From Winogradskyella sp. (GTDB lineage Bacteria > Bacteroidota > Bacteroidia > Flavobacteriales > Flavobacteriaceae): a stretch of 64,000 nt of DNA. A model generated the notes under the pieces. That model was not told the DNA's origin. It saw nothing but the letters and a program-made list of their open reading frames with translations, and did not search any database. The first letter of the stretch is position 1. Each line of letters opens with the position of its first letter. Positions 46,451 through 55,425 of this stretch are shown one piece after another. Position numbers and translations under genes: made by a program. The DNA is taken from positions 567,841-631,840 of the forward strand of contig NZ_JABSSU010000003.1 of the NCBI RefSeq assembly GCF_013213835.1, written 5' to 3'.

Positions 46451-47173
46451 CTAATGACTTAATGGTTTGGTTGAAAAGTTATGACCTTTGCTAATTGTTG
46501 CATATATTTTTTCAATTTTTAATTGTCCTTGACATTGTTTGTTCCACTGCTCTGCTATTTCTTTTTCACCTATTCTTCTAATATCATCTAAAAAAACGCA
46601 AAATGAACTTGCTAATTTTTTTTTCAAACTAGGTAACGCTGGATATCTCATATATATTGACTCTGCGGTACTAGGACCATCTACAACAACTAAATCTATA
46701 TCCTCTAGTTTTTCTATTGCTGCCTCAATTACTTCATTTTCATACCAGCTATTATTGTTATAAAATAAAAAATCTGGATTTTTATTTTTTTTAATTTCTG
46801 CATGAAGAAGAGTAAGTGCATCAGTAGCTGAATATTTACCAACCTCTTTTACTACTATTTCTTGCCAATTTTTATTATGGTCAATACTTAATATTTTAGT
46901 ATCCAAATTATTAACCTTTATAAATTGAGCTATAATAATTGTAGAAATACCTGAGCCAAATTCTACAATCTGCTTTCTTTGATTTAAAATTATATCATTA
47001 AGAACATGAACAATAGTATATGGGTTTAATGAGAATGGTGTAAACGGTAAATAAGTACCATTTTCAAATAATTTTTGAATTATCTGTAAAGCGTATATAT
47101 CATCATTACTACGATGAATTTTATCTAAATATCGCCTATAATTAATAAATTGTTTGATCCTCTTATGCAACAT
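46451..47173 (-). CDS. Class I SAM-dependent methyltransferase-like protein
   Basis: The 240-residue protein has a Rossmann core with the SAM loop IVEFGSGISTIIIAQF (motif I), ILSIDHNKNWQ (motif II) and DLVVVDGPSTAES (motif IV). This fold and the absence of glycosyltransferase motifs favour a methyltransferase that modifies a sugar or other small molecule in the glycan; the acceptor is unknown. Located between a GT2 gene and the sugar-nucleotide epimerase. Confidence 0.75.
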   Translation of the reverse strand: MLHKRIKQFINYRRYLDKIHRSNDDIYALQIIQKLFENGTYLPFTPFSLNPYTIVHVLNDIILNQRKQIVEFGSGISTIIIAQFIKVNNLDTKILSIDHNKNWQEIVVKEVGKYSATDALTLLHAEIKKNKNPDFLFYNNNSWYENEVIEAAIEKLEDIDLVVVDGPSTAESIYMRYPALPSLKKKLASSFCVFLDDIRRIGEKEIAEQWNKQCQGQLKIEKIYATISKGHNFSTKPLSH

Positions 47174-47178
47174 AACAC

Positions 47179-48114
47179 CTAATGTTGATTATTGTAAAAA
47201 GAGATTAATTGGTTTAATCCATGCTTTAATGTTATTAAATCTCGTCCTAGTAAATCTTTCATCTTTGTATTATCTGGACATCGTCTTTTCATATCGCCTT
47301 CTTTTAATGCAGGTAAATGTACTATTTGAGATTGAGAGTTAGTTAGATTGATTACACTTTGCGCTAATTGCAAAATAGTCATTTCTATATCACTACCAAT
47401 ATTTAGTACTTCATTGGTATGTTCTTTACTGTACATAGCTTTTATGCAAGCATCTACATTATCATCGACATAGCAAAATGATCTTGTCTGGCTTCCATCA
47501 CCATAAATGTAAAGTGGATCATTAGCAATTGCTGCTTTTAAAAAACGAGGTACAACAAAATCATCACTTTGATTAGGACCGTAAGTATTAAAAAATCTAA
47601 AAATGGTATACTCTAAACCATATTCGTCATAATATGACCTAAAAAATGCTTCTCCAACATTCTTTACAATTGCATATGGTAATCTAGAATTTAATGGCGT
47701 AGTTTGTTCATTTTGTGGAATCTCAAATGGCTCACCATAAACTTCTGAAGAGCTAGAATAAAACACACGTTTTACTCCTGTGTTTTTAGATAAATTAAGG
47801 ATATTTTTAATGCCTTCTATATCTTCTAAAACAGACATTGGATTTTCTAAAGTACGAGCAACTCCTACAACTGCAGCATAATGAAATACGTAGTTAAAAT
47901 CATATCTACCAAATATTGCAACCATGTCATTATAATTATTGACATCTGCCTTTATAAAAACAACATTCTCTGTCTTAGGAATTTTATGCTTTCTACCTGT
48001 TGTTAAATTATCTACTATAACAACCGTATTATTGGTGTTTTGGACTAATTTACTAGCCAAAGCACTTCCTACATTTCCTGCTCCACCTGTAATTAGAATT
48101 GTACTTCCTATCAT
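47179..48114 (-). CDS. NAD-dependent sugar-nucleotide epimerase/dehydratase
   Basis: The 311-residue extended SDR has the NAD loop TGGAGNVGS (9-17), a catalytic-site YSSSSEVYG and YAIVK (the YxxxK pair), and the sugar-binding segment YIYGDGSQTRSFCYVDD, followed by RRCPDNTKMKDLLG. This profile is that of UDP-glucuronate decarboxylases, UDP-glucose 4-epimerases and dTDP-glucose dehydratases; I cannot choose among them with confidence. It supplies a sugar donor for the locus. Confidence 0.85.
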   Translation of the reverse strand: MIGSTILITGGAGNVGSALASKLVQNTNNTVVIVDNLTTGRKHKIPKTENVVFIKADVNNYNDMVAIFGRYDFNYVFHYAAVVGVARTLENPMSVLEDIEGIKNILNLSKNTGVKRVFYSSSSEVYGEPFEIPQNEQTTPLNSRLPYAIVKNVGEAFFRSYYDEYGLEYTIFRFFNTYGPNQSDDFVVPRFLKAAIANDPLYIYGDGSQTRSFCYVDDNVDACIKAMYSKEHTNEVLNIGSDIEMTILQLAQSVINLTNSQSQIVHLPALKEGDMKRRCPDNTKMKDLLGRDLITLKHGLNQLISFYNNQH

Positions 48115-48995
48115 GTGATTACTCTTTTTACAATAACCTTTAAAAGTCGAAAGTTAATCATCCAAAATGGATTAAGCTTGTTTAAATTTAAGAATGTTTT
48201 TAAACAGCTTATATTTATATGTTTAGCTTGAGACTTACATATATTATTTAATAAGATTTTGTATTCGGTTTTGCTTATATTTTCACTTTTTATTTCGTTA
48301 TCTATAATCTGCTTTAGGTGTAATGGCAAATCAACATACTTTTGCTTGGTTGCCGAAATATTATCTTTATGGACTCTATACAATGCTAATGACTTATCTA
48401 AATAGTAGAATTTGGTGTAAAAACTACATCGTGTCCAAAATTCTACATCTTCTAATGCAGATGGAATATTAACATTAAATAATCCTATACTATCAACAAC
48501 AGAACGTCTTATTAATGGTGTTGGCATTTTTAGTGTCCAATTACCAATCATTTTATATCTAACATCTCCATGTTTATCATCTAAACGCTTTGGTCGTCCT
48601 ATAGACTTACCTGTTAGTTTACCGTATTTATCAATAACATCACAATAACAATGTACTAAACCAAATTCTAGATTATTCTCTAAAATCTTAACTTGTTCTG
48701 TTAACTTATTTGGTTGCCACAAATCATCATCATCTAAAAATGCTATGTATTGTCCATTAGACTTTTTAAAACCATAATTTCTTGGAGTCGCAGGTCCACC
48801 ACTATTTTTTATCATGTAGTAATTTACCTTAGCATATTGGTTGCAAAGTACCCTATTATTATCATTAGTTGAACCATCATCAACTACAATAATTTCAATA
48901 TTAGGATATGTTTGGTTAATGACACTTTCTAAAGTTAACTTTAAATAATCTGTACGATTATATGTAGGTATAATTATAGAAACTAAAGGATTCAA
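48111..48995 (-). CDS. Glycosyltransferase family 2
   Basis: A 294-residue GT-A enzyme with the classic start SIIIPTYNRTDYLKLTLESV, EIIVVDDGSTND and the metal-binding YIAFLDDDDLW. The catalytic region LEDVEFWTRCSFYTKFYYL follows. The C-terminus is basic and hydrophobic. It overlaps the epimerase gene by 4 nt downstream and the next GT2 by 4 nt upstream. Confidence 0.9.
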   Translation of the reverse strand: MNPLVSIIIPTYNRTDYLKLTLESVINQTYPNIEIIVVDDGSTNDNNRVLCNQYAKVNYYMIKNSGGPATPRNYGFKKSNGQYIAFLDDDDLWQPNKLTEQVKILENNLEFGLVHCYCDVIDKYGKLTGKSIGRPKRLDDKHGDVRYKMIGNWTLKMPTPLIRRSVVDSIGLFNVNIPSALEDVEFWTRCSFYTKFYYLDKSLALYRVHKDNISATKQKYVDLPLHLKQIIDNEIKSENISKTEYKILLNNICKSQAKHINISCLKTFLNLNKLNPFWMINFRLLKVIVKRVIT

Positions 48996-49774
48996 AATAA
49001 TCGTTTAATTTTTTTTATTGCTCGGTTAAAAACACCATTGATAGTTTGTCCTTTGGCAATACTTAACGCTTTCTTTAGTTTAAAAAACTCTAAATAATCT
49101 TCATAAAACAACCCAAAGTGTTTCTTAAACATGTGTTCATCTTCTTCTTGCTTTAGACTCTTATATTCTTTCGCATTACTTTTTCCTGAGAGATCAAATA
49201 ATGATAAGGCAATAGGAATATGAGAGAACTGTAATTTTCTACTTAAATAAGCTCTAAAAAAATGTTCTCTGTCACCTATAATTTTATAATTCTCATCATA
49301 ATTACCAATAGTTTGAAAAGTCCTTTTACTAATTAATGTACTTTGATGTGGTAATGAAGAACGCATAAAAAACTCTGGTGTTAACTGATTTGGATACTCT
49401 TTTTCTCCTTTTTCAAACTTATAATCACCATAGATAATATCTCCTTTAAATTTAGAATGATTTACAAAACTATTAAGTACTGTTGCTGAGGTAAACACAT
49501 CACCAGAATTAAGGAATAATAAATAATCACCAGTTGCTTGGGTAATTCCTTTGTTCATTGCATTAAAGATGCCACTATCTTTCTCACTTAGCCATAAGGA
49601 AATATTCTTAGTTTCTTTTTCTAATAGTGTTTTACTTCCATCATTAGACAAACCATCAATAATTATAAACTCAATATCTTGATAGGTCTGTTCCTTAACA
49701 GAATTAATCGTTTTTTTTAAACCATCAACATTGTTATAATTAATAGTAATAATTGAAATTTTTGGATAATTCAT
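48992..49774 (-). CDS. Glycosyltransferase family 2
   Basis: A 260-residue GT-A enzyme: KISIITINYNNVDGLKKTIN, EFIIIDGLSNDGSKTLL, SGIFNAMNKGITQATGDYLL and FLNSGDVF for the donor/metal site, then GDREHFFRAYLSR. It is clearly paralogous to the GT2 at 51760 (shared IYNAMNKG-type and FLNSGD motifs and a similar SLPHQSTLI region), so one likely arose by duplication. Donor unknown. Confidence 0.9.
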   Translation of the reverse strand: MNYPKISIITINYNNVDGLKKTINSVKEQTYQDIEFIIIDGLSNDGSKTLLEKETKNISLWLSEKDSGIFNAMNKGITQATGDYLLFLNSGDVFTSATVLNSFVNHSKFKGDIIYGDYKFEKGEKEYPNQLTPEFFMRSSLPHQSTLISKRTFQTIGNYDENYKIIGDREHFFRAYLSRKLQFSHIPIALSLFDLSGKSNAKEYKSLKQEEDEHMFKKHFGLFYEDYLEFFKLKKALSIAKGQTINGVFNRAIKKIKRLF

Positions 49775-49778
49775 CTAT

Positions 49779-51002
49779 CTAATTCAGTAGTCTATTATAC
49801 ACACTAATATATTTAGAAGCTTGATTTTTAAAAGAAAAATTATCCGCTGCATATTGCTTTATTTTATCCGTATCAAACTTGTTTTCTTTATTAAAAAAAT
49901 CTTCAACAGTTTGTTTTAAAGATTTAGAAGTTAGGTCTTTTACCAATATTCCATTACTATTTTTATCTATATGTTCCTTCATACCACCAACCATAAAACT
50001 AATAACTGGTACACCATAAGAAAACGCTTCTAGCATTGTATTTGGAAGATTATCTTCTAAACTTGGTAAAACTAATACATCTGCAGCATTATAAGCTTTT
50101 GTAATTTTATCTATATCATTTACAAAACCTAATGACTTTACCAAAACATTAGTGTTAGCTATGGTAACTTCACCTTTACCTACTGTTAACAAAGTTATTG
50201 ATATATCTATACTTTCTAATGCTTGCTTTAGGAGTTTCAATCCTTTTCTTTCAATTTCTATGGCATTAGAAACAAATAGTATAACCTTTTCAGTTGTTGT
50301 TAAACCTAAATCTGCTCTTGCCTCTTCTTTTGAAGTAAATGTCTTTGCAGATTTAATATCTATTGAATTTTGAATAACTTCTTGAGTCTTAAAATTGGAG
50401 AATACGCCTGTTTTTATGGCTTCATCTAACAACCATTTTGAAGGACTTACCAATGCACCATTATTAACATTAATTAAAGCTTCCTTTTTTATATTAAGCA
50501 TATTTGCTTCCCAATCTTTAAAATCTGGATTTTTATTCTCATCCGTCTGATAGTGAAATATACCTTTAAAAGGATTCATATCATGCATTGTATATACAAT
50601 TGGTTTTGAAAAATTATTAAAAAAAGTAGAATAATTTACCAAATCACCAACCCAATGCAAATTAATAATATCTGCCTCTAACACCAATGGATGTTCATGC
50701 AATTTGTACTTAGAAACAGGTAAAGAAACTATCTCACAATCTATTTTTTTCTTTATAGAGTTAAACTTAGAAATTAGTTGATTATTAGTACTTAGCGATA
50801 TTTTTGCAATAAACCTCTTTAACAATGAAGGTTTTTTATATTCAAAAAAAGAATCTTTAATAATGTTGTTATTAAAATCGACACTTAAGCCTTTAGATAT
50901 AAATGCAGATTGAATTCCTTCAACATGTAAAGCTTCATGCAATCTTAATGCTGCAATACCAGCTCCTCCTCTATTTGACGTATTGATATGTAAAACCTTC
51001 AA
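49779..51002 (-). CDS. Glycosyltransferase, GT4-like
   Basis: The 407-residue GT-B enzyme starts VLHINTSNRGGAGIAALRLH. The acceptor domain contains INLHWVGDLVNY and VYTMHDMNPFKGIFHY, a pattern seen in many capsule GT4 enzymes. The donor half has VILFVSNAIEIERKGLKLL and LPSLEDNLPNTMLEAFSYG with the conserved Glu pair. It sits 2 bp from the GT32 gene and 4 bp from the GT2 gene. Confidence 0.9.
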   Translation of the reverse strand: MKVLHINTSNRGGAGIAALRLHEALHVEGIQSAFISKGLSVDFNNNIIKDSFFEYKKPSLLKRFIAKISLSTNNQLISKFNSIKKKIDCEIVSLPVSKYKLHEHPLVLEADIINLHWVGDLVNYSTFFNNFSKPIVYTMHDMNPFKGIFHYQTDENKNPDFKDWEANMLNIKKEALINVNNGALVSPSKWLLDEAIKTGVFSNFKTQEVIQNSIDIKSAKTFTSKEEARADLGLTTTEKVILFVSNAIEIERKGLKLLKQALESIDISITLLTVGKGEVTIANTNVLVKSLGFVNDIDKITKAYNAADVLVLPSLEDNLPNTMLEAFSYGVPVISFMVGGMKEHIDKNSNGILVKDLTSKSLKQTVEDFFNKENKFDTDKIKQYAADNFSFKNQASKYISVYNRLLN

Positions 51003-51004
51003 TG

Positions 51005-51757
51005 TTAATTTTTAAGTATTAGTATGTGTACTATCTTTCTGGTAAAACCTCTAACATATCTTATTAGGTAAGATTTGGGATAGCTATAAAACAAATAATC
51101 TAAAATAACTGTCTTTATGTTTTTTAGAAGATTCCATATAGTTTCTCTTTCTTGTTTTTGTGCCCAAGAATGATCCCATAAATGTACTGCAACACTTTTT
51201 GAAGTTAAGAATTTATTAAAGTCCTCCTCTCTATTTTGATAAGTAAAGCTATAAAAGAATTCAGGCGAATATATGCATTCATTCTCTGTAATTTTTGAGT
51301 CATTTATTATTGATGAAAATGTATGTGTAATCACTGGTAATGAAAACTGATTAAAATGCATAGTGTCATAAAACTCTTGCATCAATTTAAAAAATCTATG
51401 TCCAGAGACTCCACCAAATAACCCAAAGGCTATTCTATCTTCTACTTCATATCCACTAAAGAATTTATATGCTAGTATATGATCTAAAGGCTTTAACAAT
51501 AACATATCTAAATCCATATAAATACCACCATATTTATTTAAAACCGAAACTCTTATTACATCTGCTACAAAAGCATACCTTTTTTTACGATAAGCATCTT
51601 TGTAAAACTTATTATGAAATTGTTTAGTATTATCTTCATTCCATTCTTTAATTTCAAAATCTGGCGCATACTTCTGCCAACTTTCTATACACTTTAATGC
51701 TATCTCAGACTTTGGTTTACCTCCAAACCAACAATAATGAATTATCTTAGGAATCAT
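51005..51757 (-). CDS. Glycosyltransferase family 32-like (DxD sugar-binding)
   Basis: The 250-residue protein begins IPKIIHYCWFGGKPKSE, the standard opening of the OCH1/GT32-like bacterial capsule transferases. It has FVADVIRVSVLNKYGGIYMD followed by LDMLLLKPLD, where the DxD motif binds the metal and nucleotide-sugar. It ends in a basic-hydrophobic segment. It adds a hexose or HexNAc in the repeat unit; the exact specificity is unknown. Confidence 0.88.
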   Translation of the reverse strand: MIPKIIHYCWFGGKPKSEIALKCIESWQKYAPDFEIKEWNEDNTKQFHNKFYKDAYRKKRYAFVADVIRVSVLNKYGGIYMDLDMLLLKPLDHILAYKFFSGYEVEDRIAFGLFGGVSGHRFFKLMQEFYDTMHFNQFSLPVITHTFSSIINDSKITENECIYSPEFFYSFTYQNREEDFNKFLTSKSVAVHLWDHSWAQKQERETIWNLLKNIKTVILDYLFYSYPKSYLIRYVRGFTRKIVHILILKN

Positions 51758-51759
51758 TG

Positions 51760-52596
51760 CTAAAGCTGTTCGGGAGTTTTTCCTTTAGAAATAAATAACA
51801 CTAACCTTAACCATAAGCTGTTAAGTTTTTTACAAAAAGTAGTTTCTTCTAACACTTTTAAGGCTTTAAATCTATTGTTATTGAGCAAAGTAATGTCTTC
51901 ATAATCATCAATAAAAGTAGAAAAATGTTCTTGAAGGACTAAAGTTCTTTCATTTTGTTTTTTATCTTGACTTTCTATATCATTAGATACACCATTAGTA
52001 TCAAAATCTGACACTAATATATCTAAATGACAGTATGTTGCATTAAACTTACAAACCGTACAAATAAAGAACTCCCAATCTGAGACTATCTCATAGTCTT
52101 CGTTATAATAAAATACCTTATCAAACAGAGATCGCTTTATTAATGTTGCCATATGAGGTAACGACCTATTATTTAAAAAATACTGAAACGTCAATTTCTT
52201 AGGATAAGACCTTATAAAGCGTTCTTTTTCTGAAATAAACTGCAAATTACCGTAAACTAAATCATAATCGTCAAGATTATTTACCATCTTAGAAATAACT
52301 TCATCATTATGTAATTTATCTCCACTATTTAAAAATAAGACATACAAACCTGAAGCATTATTTAAACCTTTGTTCATTGCATTGTATATACCACAATCAG
52401 GTTCACTTATCCAAAAATTTATTTCACTTTCGTATGATTTTATTATATCTAAACTATTATCTGAAGAATCACCATCAATAACAACGTACTCAATATTAGG
52501 ATAACTCTGATTAACAACACTTTGTATTGTTGCACCTAAACCGCTTGAGTTATTATAATTAATAGTAATTATAGATATTTTAGGTTTTATGCTCAT
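51760..52596 (-). CDS. Glycosyltransferase family 2
   Basis: Starting at ATG 52596 gives 278 residues (MSIKPKISIITINYNN...). A frame nine codons longer (52623) adds nothing family-like. GT-A motifs are YVVIDGDSSDNSLDII, GIYNAMNKGLNNASGLYVLF and LNSGDKLH, then DWEFFICTVCKF. It is the paralogue of the GT2 at 48992. It is the first gene of the minus-strand run to the left of the plus-strand sulfotransferase, so its promoter should lie in 52597-52702; no convincing TAnnTTTG was found there. Confidence 0.88.
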   Translation of the reverse strand: MSIKPKISIITINYNNSSGLGATIQSVVNQSYPNIEYVVIDGDSSDNSLDIIKSYESEINFWISEPDCGIYNAMNKGLNNASGLYVLFLNSGDKLHNDEVISKMVNNLDDYDLVYGNLQFISEKERFIRSYPKKLTFQYFLNNRSLPHMATLIKRSLFDKVFYYNEDYEIVSDWEFFICTVCKFNATYCHLDILVSDFDTNGVSNDIESQDKKQNERTLVLQEHFSTFIDDYEDITLLNNNRFKALKVLEETTFCKKLNSLWLRLVLFISKGKTPEQL

Positions 52597-52702
52597 CTTT
52601 TGAATCTTATAACAAGATATCAATTTTTAAAAGTTGATATTTGTAAATATAAATCTATTTATTCCGAAACAAACAGTCATAACTTATTAATTCTTTCTGT
52701 AA

Positions 52703-53374
52703 ATGATTTCAAAAACACACAAGTGTATTTTTATTCATAATTATAAAACAGGTGGCACTAGTATTGAAAAGAAATTAGGACACTTTAATGAGCTTAAAAG
52801 AGATGTCCAAGACCACAGAACAATTAAGGATATTGAATTAATATTTAACACCAATTATCATATAAGAAAAAGTCTTTATGCTCTAAAAATTGGCAAGCCT
52901 AAAAGTAGTTATCGCTTTTTAAATAATGTAATTAATCCTGAATTAACAAAAAAAGAGTTTAATGACTTTTATAAATTCTCTTTTGTAAGAAACACTTGGG
53001 CAAGATTATTTTCTTGGTATAGAAATGTAATGAAAGATGAGTTTTTACGAGCTTCTTATAATATTGAAGACATTAATTATCCTTTTCTTAGTTTTTTACA
53101 AGAAAAGATAGATCACAAAACATTTTCGCAATTGTATTTTATAACAAATGAAAAAGGTGATATTCCTTTAGATTTTATAGGGAGATTTGAAAACTTGCAA
53201 GATGATTTCAATATTATTTGTAATGCTTTAGATATTGAAGATAAAATTTTACCAAAGCTCCTTGTCAGAAAATATGACCATTACACTAACCACTATTCTC
53301 CTGAAATAAAAGATTTTATCTATAAAAATTACAAAAAGGAAATTGAATATTTTGGTTTTGAATATGGAGAATAA
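52703..53374 (+). CDS. Sulfotransferase family protein, opposite strand within the locus
   Basis: The 223-residue protein shows the PAPS-binding pair of the carbohydrate sulfotransferase family 2 type. The 5'-phosphosulfate loop is FIHNYKTGGTS (about 10-20) and the 3'-phosphate motif is FSFVRNTWARLFSWYRNV (about 93-110). No signal or TM helix is seen, so it probably sulfates glycan precursors in the cytosol. It is the only plus-strand gene in this about 31-kb locus. GATATTTG at 52636-52643, one mismatch from the -7 consensus, is a possible promoter. No hairpin terminator is visible behind it. Confidence 0.82.
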   Translation: MISKTHKCIFIHNYKTGGTSIEKKLGHFNELKRDVQDHRTIKDIELIFNTNYHIRKSLYALKIGKPKSSYRFLNNVINPELTKKEFNDFYKFSFVRNTWARLFSWYRNVMKDEFLRASYNIEDINYPFLSFLQEKIDHKTFSQLYFITNEKGDIPLDFIGRFENLQDDFNIICNALDIEDKILPKLLVRKYDHYTNHYSPEIKDFIYKNYKKEIEYFGFEYGE

Positions 53375-53444
53375 GTAATTAATTGAAACTTAGACAACAA
53401 CCTTGAGTTACATACTTTGTAAAAGTTTATTATTATATCAAAAA

Positions 53445-54659
53445 TTAAAGCTGGCTAATTAACGAGAGTAAATGTCTTTCAATCTTTGAAATTGCAAACT
53501 CTTCATTAAAACTAGAACTCGTTAACTCGTTGTATGCATTATCTAACAATGTTTTTCTTTTTTGCATATCTAAAACAGCTATCATACTCTCAAAAATTGA
53601 TTTTTCATCTTCGGGTTTAAAATAGATAGCACCATTTCTTAATTGTTCTCTATGTCCCATAAAATCTGAACATAAAACAGGACAACCAATAACTCTAGCC
53701 TCTAATGGTGGCATGTTTGTTGGCCCCAATAATGTTGGAAACACTAGTGCAAGTGCATTTTTATACAATGTATATAACGCTTCGTTAGAAATAAATCCTG
53801 TAAATAATACTTTTTTTTCTAACTGTCTCAATTTCACTAGATCTAAAACATTGTTTAATTCTCCTTTATCACTTCCGCTTAGAACCAGTTTTACATTTGG
53901 ATTAATCTTTAAAACATTATCAAAAGCAGAAATTAATCTCTCATGGTTTTTATGTTTCCAGAATTGAGCAGGATATATGTAGAAGTTATTTCTCTCTAGT
54001 CCAAATTCATCAAGAATGTGACCTTGTTCTGCTTCTTTAACATTAAGATGAATAATATTTCCTGGAAAAATTGGCACTATTTTTATTTTCTCTTCTGGTA
54101 TTGATAAAAAATCTATTAACTCTTTTTTACCAGCTTCAGATTCTGTAAAAATGCAATTAGCATTAGGTAAAACGTTATTATACCATTTTGCTCTTGCCTT
54201 TAATTCTTTTGGTTCTGTGACTTCAGGAAAAGGTGGTAATGTTAAATGCCCTAAATCCCAATTTGTAGTAATAAACGGAAAATTAGGTACATGCCTTTGC
54301 ATTGGTGATAAATAATATATTATGTCTATATTATTTTGCTTTACTTGCTGATGTACTCTTGCTTCAAACGCTTTTTTATTTTTTAATTGAATCTGTTTTT
54401 TTAATTGCTTTAATACTCTAAATTTTCTAGAAAATGAAACAATAAACTGATGCCATATTGAAAGTTTCTTAGCTGTAAGATCTACAGAGAAATACGGTTT
54501 ATTTAACTTGAAACTAATAGCATCTGAACCAATAAAACAAACTTCTAGTTTAGAATTAAACTGTTTATCATCTATTAGCTGTACTAATTTAGACGTATAC
54601 GAAAATCCACCACCTAATTTAGGATCCACAGAACTGTTTATCCAAACTGCTACTTTCAT
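53445..54659 (-). CDS. Glycosyltransferase, GT4-like
   Basis: A 404-residue GT-B enzyme. The donor half has FYIYPAQFWKHKNHERLISA, KLVLSGSDKGELNNV, VLFTGFISNEALYTLY and ALVFPTLLGPTNMPPLEARV with the acidic donor contacts. The N-terminus (VAVWINSSVDPKLGGGFSYT) holds the glycine-rich loop. It is the last gene of the minus-strand run that starts with the ABC exporter, one base from the methyltransferase gene. Confidence 0.9.
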   Translation of the reverse strand: MKVAVWINSSVDPKLGGGFSYTSKLVQLIDDKQFNSKLEVCFIGSDAISFKLNKPYFSVDLTAKKLSIWHQFIVSFSRKFRVLKQLKKQIQLKNKKAFEARVHQQVKQNNIDIIYYLSPMQRHVPNFPFITTNWDLGHLTLPPFPEVTEPKELKARAKWYNNVLPNANCIFTESEAGKKELIDFLSIPEEKIKIVPIFPGNIIHLNVKEAEQGHILDEFGLERNNFYIYPAQFWKHKNHERLISAFDNVLKINPNVKLVLSGSDKGELNNVLDLVKLRQLEKKVLFTGFISNEALYTLYKNALALVFPTLLGPTNMPPLEARVIGCPVLCSDFMGHREQLRNGAIYFKPEDEKSIFESMIAVLDMQKRKTLLDNAYNELTSSSFNEEFAISKIERHLLSLISQL

Positions 54660-54660
54660 A

Positions 54661-55425
54661 CTATCGTTTTTTAGCTACCACAACTACATTCCATGAAGAA
54701 TTTGTAGGTTTTTCAAAGGTCATCCAATGGTAATAATCTTGGGTATCTAGTCCGTTTTTATCTAACATATATTTAAGCTCTGGAATAAAGAGATAGCGCA
54801 TAACATGTGTTTCTTTTATCAACTCTTCTTTATCAGTACTTTTATCTTTTATTGCGATATCAAACAATACTTTTATTACATTTTGTACACCATCAGATTC
54901 TGGTGTTGCTTTTCTATTAACCAAAATAGCATCATTCTCTAACTTCTTTTCTCTTACTACTGGCGGATCTGTTAAAACTCCTGGACCATACCAAAAATCG
55001 AAAATAAAAAGTCCTCCAGTTTTTAAATGGTGCGCAGCGGTCTTAAATGTTTCTTCTAACTTTTCGTTAGTATTTTGATAACTAACAACATGAAAAAGAC
55101 TTGTAACAACATCAAACTTTTTGTCTGACCTATACGAGTTTATGTCTCCTTCATAAAAACTAAGATTATCATCTCCTTTGTTTTTATGTTTTGCTATTTC
55201 TATCATCTGCGATGATAAATCTACGCCTTCAACTGAGTAACCTTTTTCAGAAAATAGTTTTGCATGGTTTCCGGTACCACAACCTAACTCTAATATTTCT
55301 ATTGGTTTTTTAAAACCATAAGGCTCTATAAGCTGCTCTATATATGAAACTTCACTTTTATAATCTTTATCTTCATATAACAAATCGTAATATTTTGCGT
55401 AAAGATTAAATCTATCCATTTGCAA
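54661..55425 (-). CDS. Class I SAM-dependent methyltransferase
   Basis: The 254-residue protein has motif I EILELGCGTGNHAKLFSEKG, motif II VEGVDLSSQMIEIAK, and KFDVVTSLFHVVSYQNTNE plus HLKTGGLFIFDFWYGPGVL. It thus resembles small-molecule or sugar methyltransferases of the class I fold. It overlaps the aminotransferase gene by 14 nt, suggesting that it acts on the aminosugar made there (inference), for example by N- or O-methylation. Confidence 0.87.
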   Translation of the reverse strand: MQMDRFNLYAKYYDLLYEDKDYKSEVSYIEQLIEPYGFKKPIEILELGCGTGNHAKLFSEKGYSVEGVDLSSQMIEIAKHKNKGDDNLSFYEGDINSYRSDKKFDVVTSLFHVVSYQNTNEKLEETFKTAAHHLKTGGLFIFDFWYGPGVLTDPPVVREKKLENDAILVNRKATPESDGVQNVIKVLFDIAIKDKSTDKEELIKETHVMRYLFIPELKYMLDKNGLDTQDYYHWMTFEKPTNSSWNVVVVAKKR

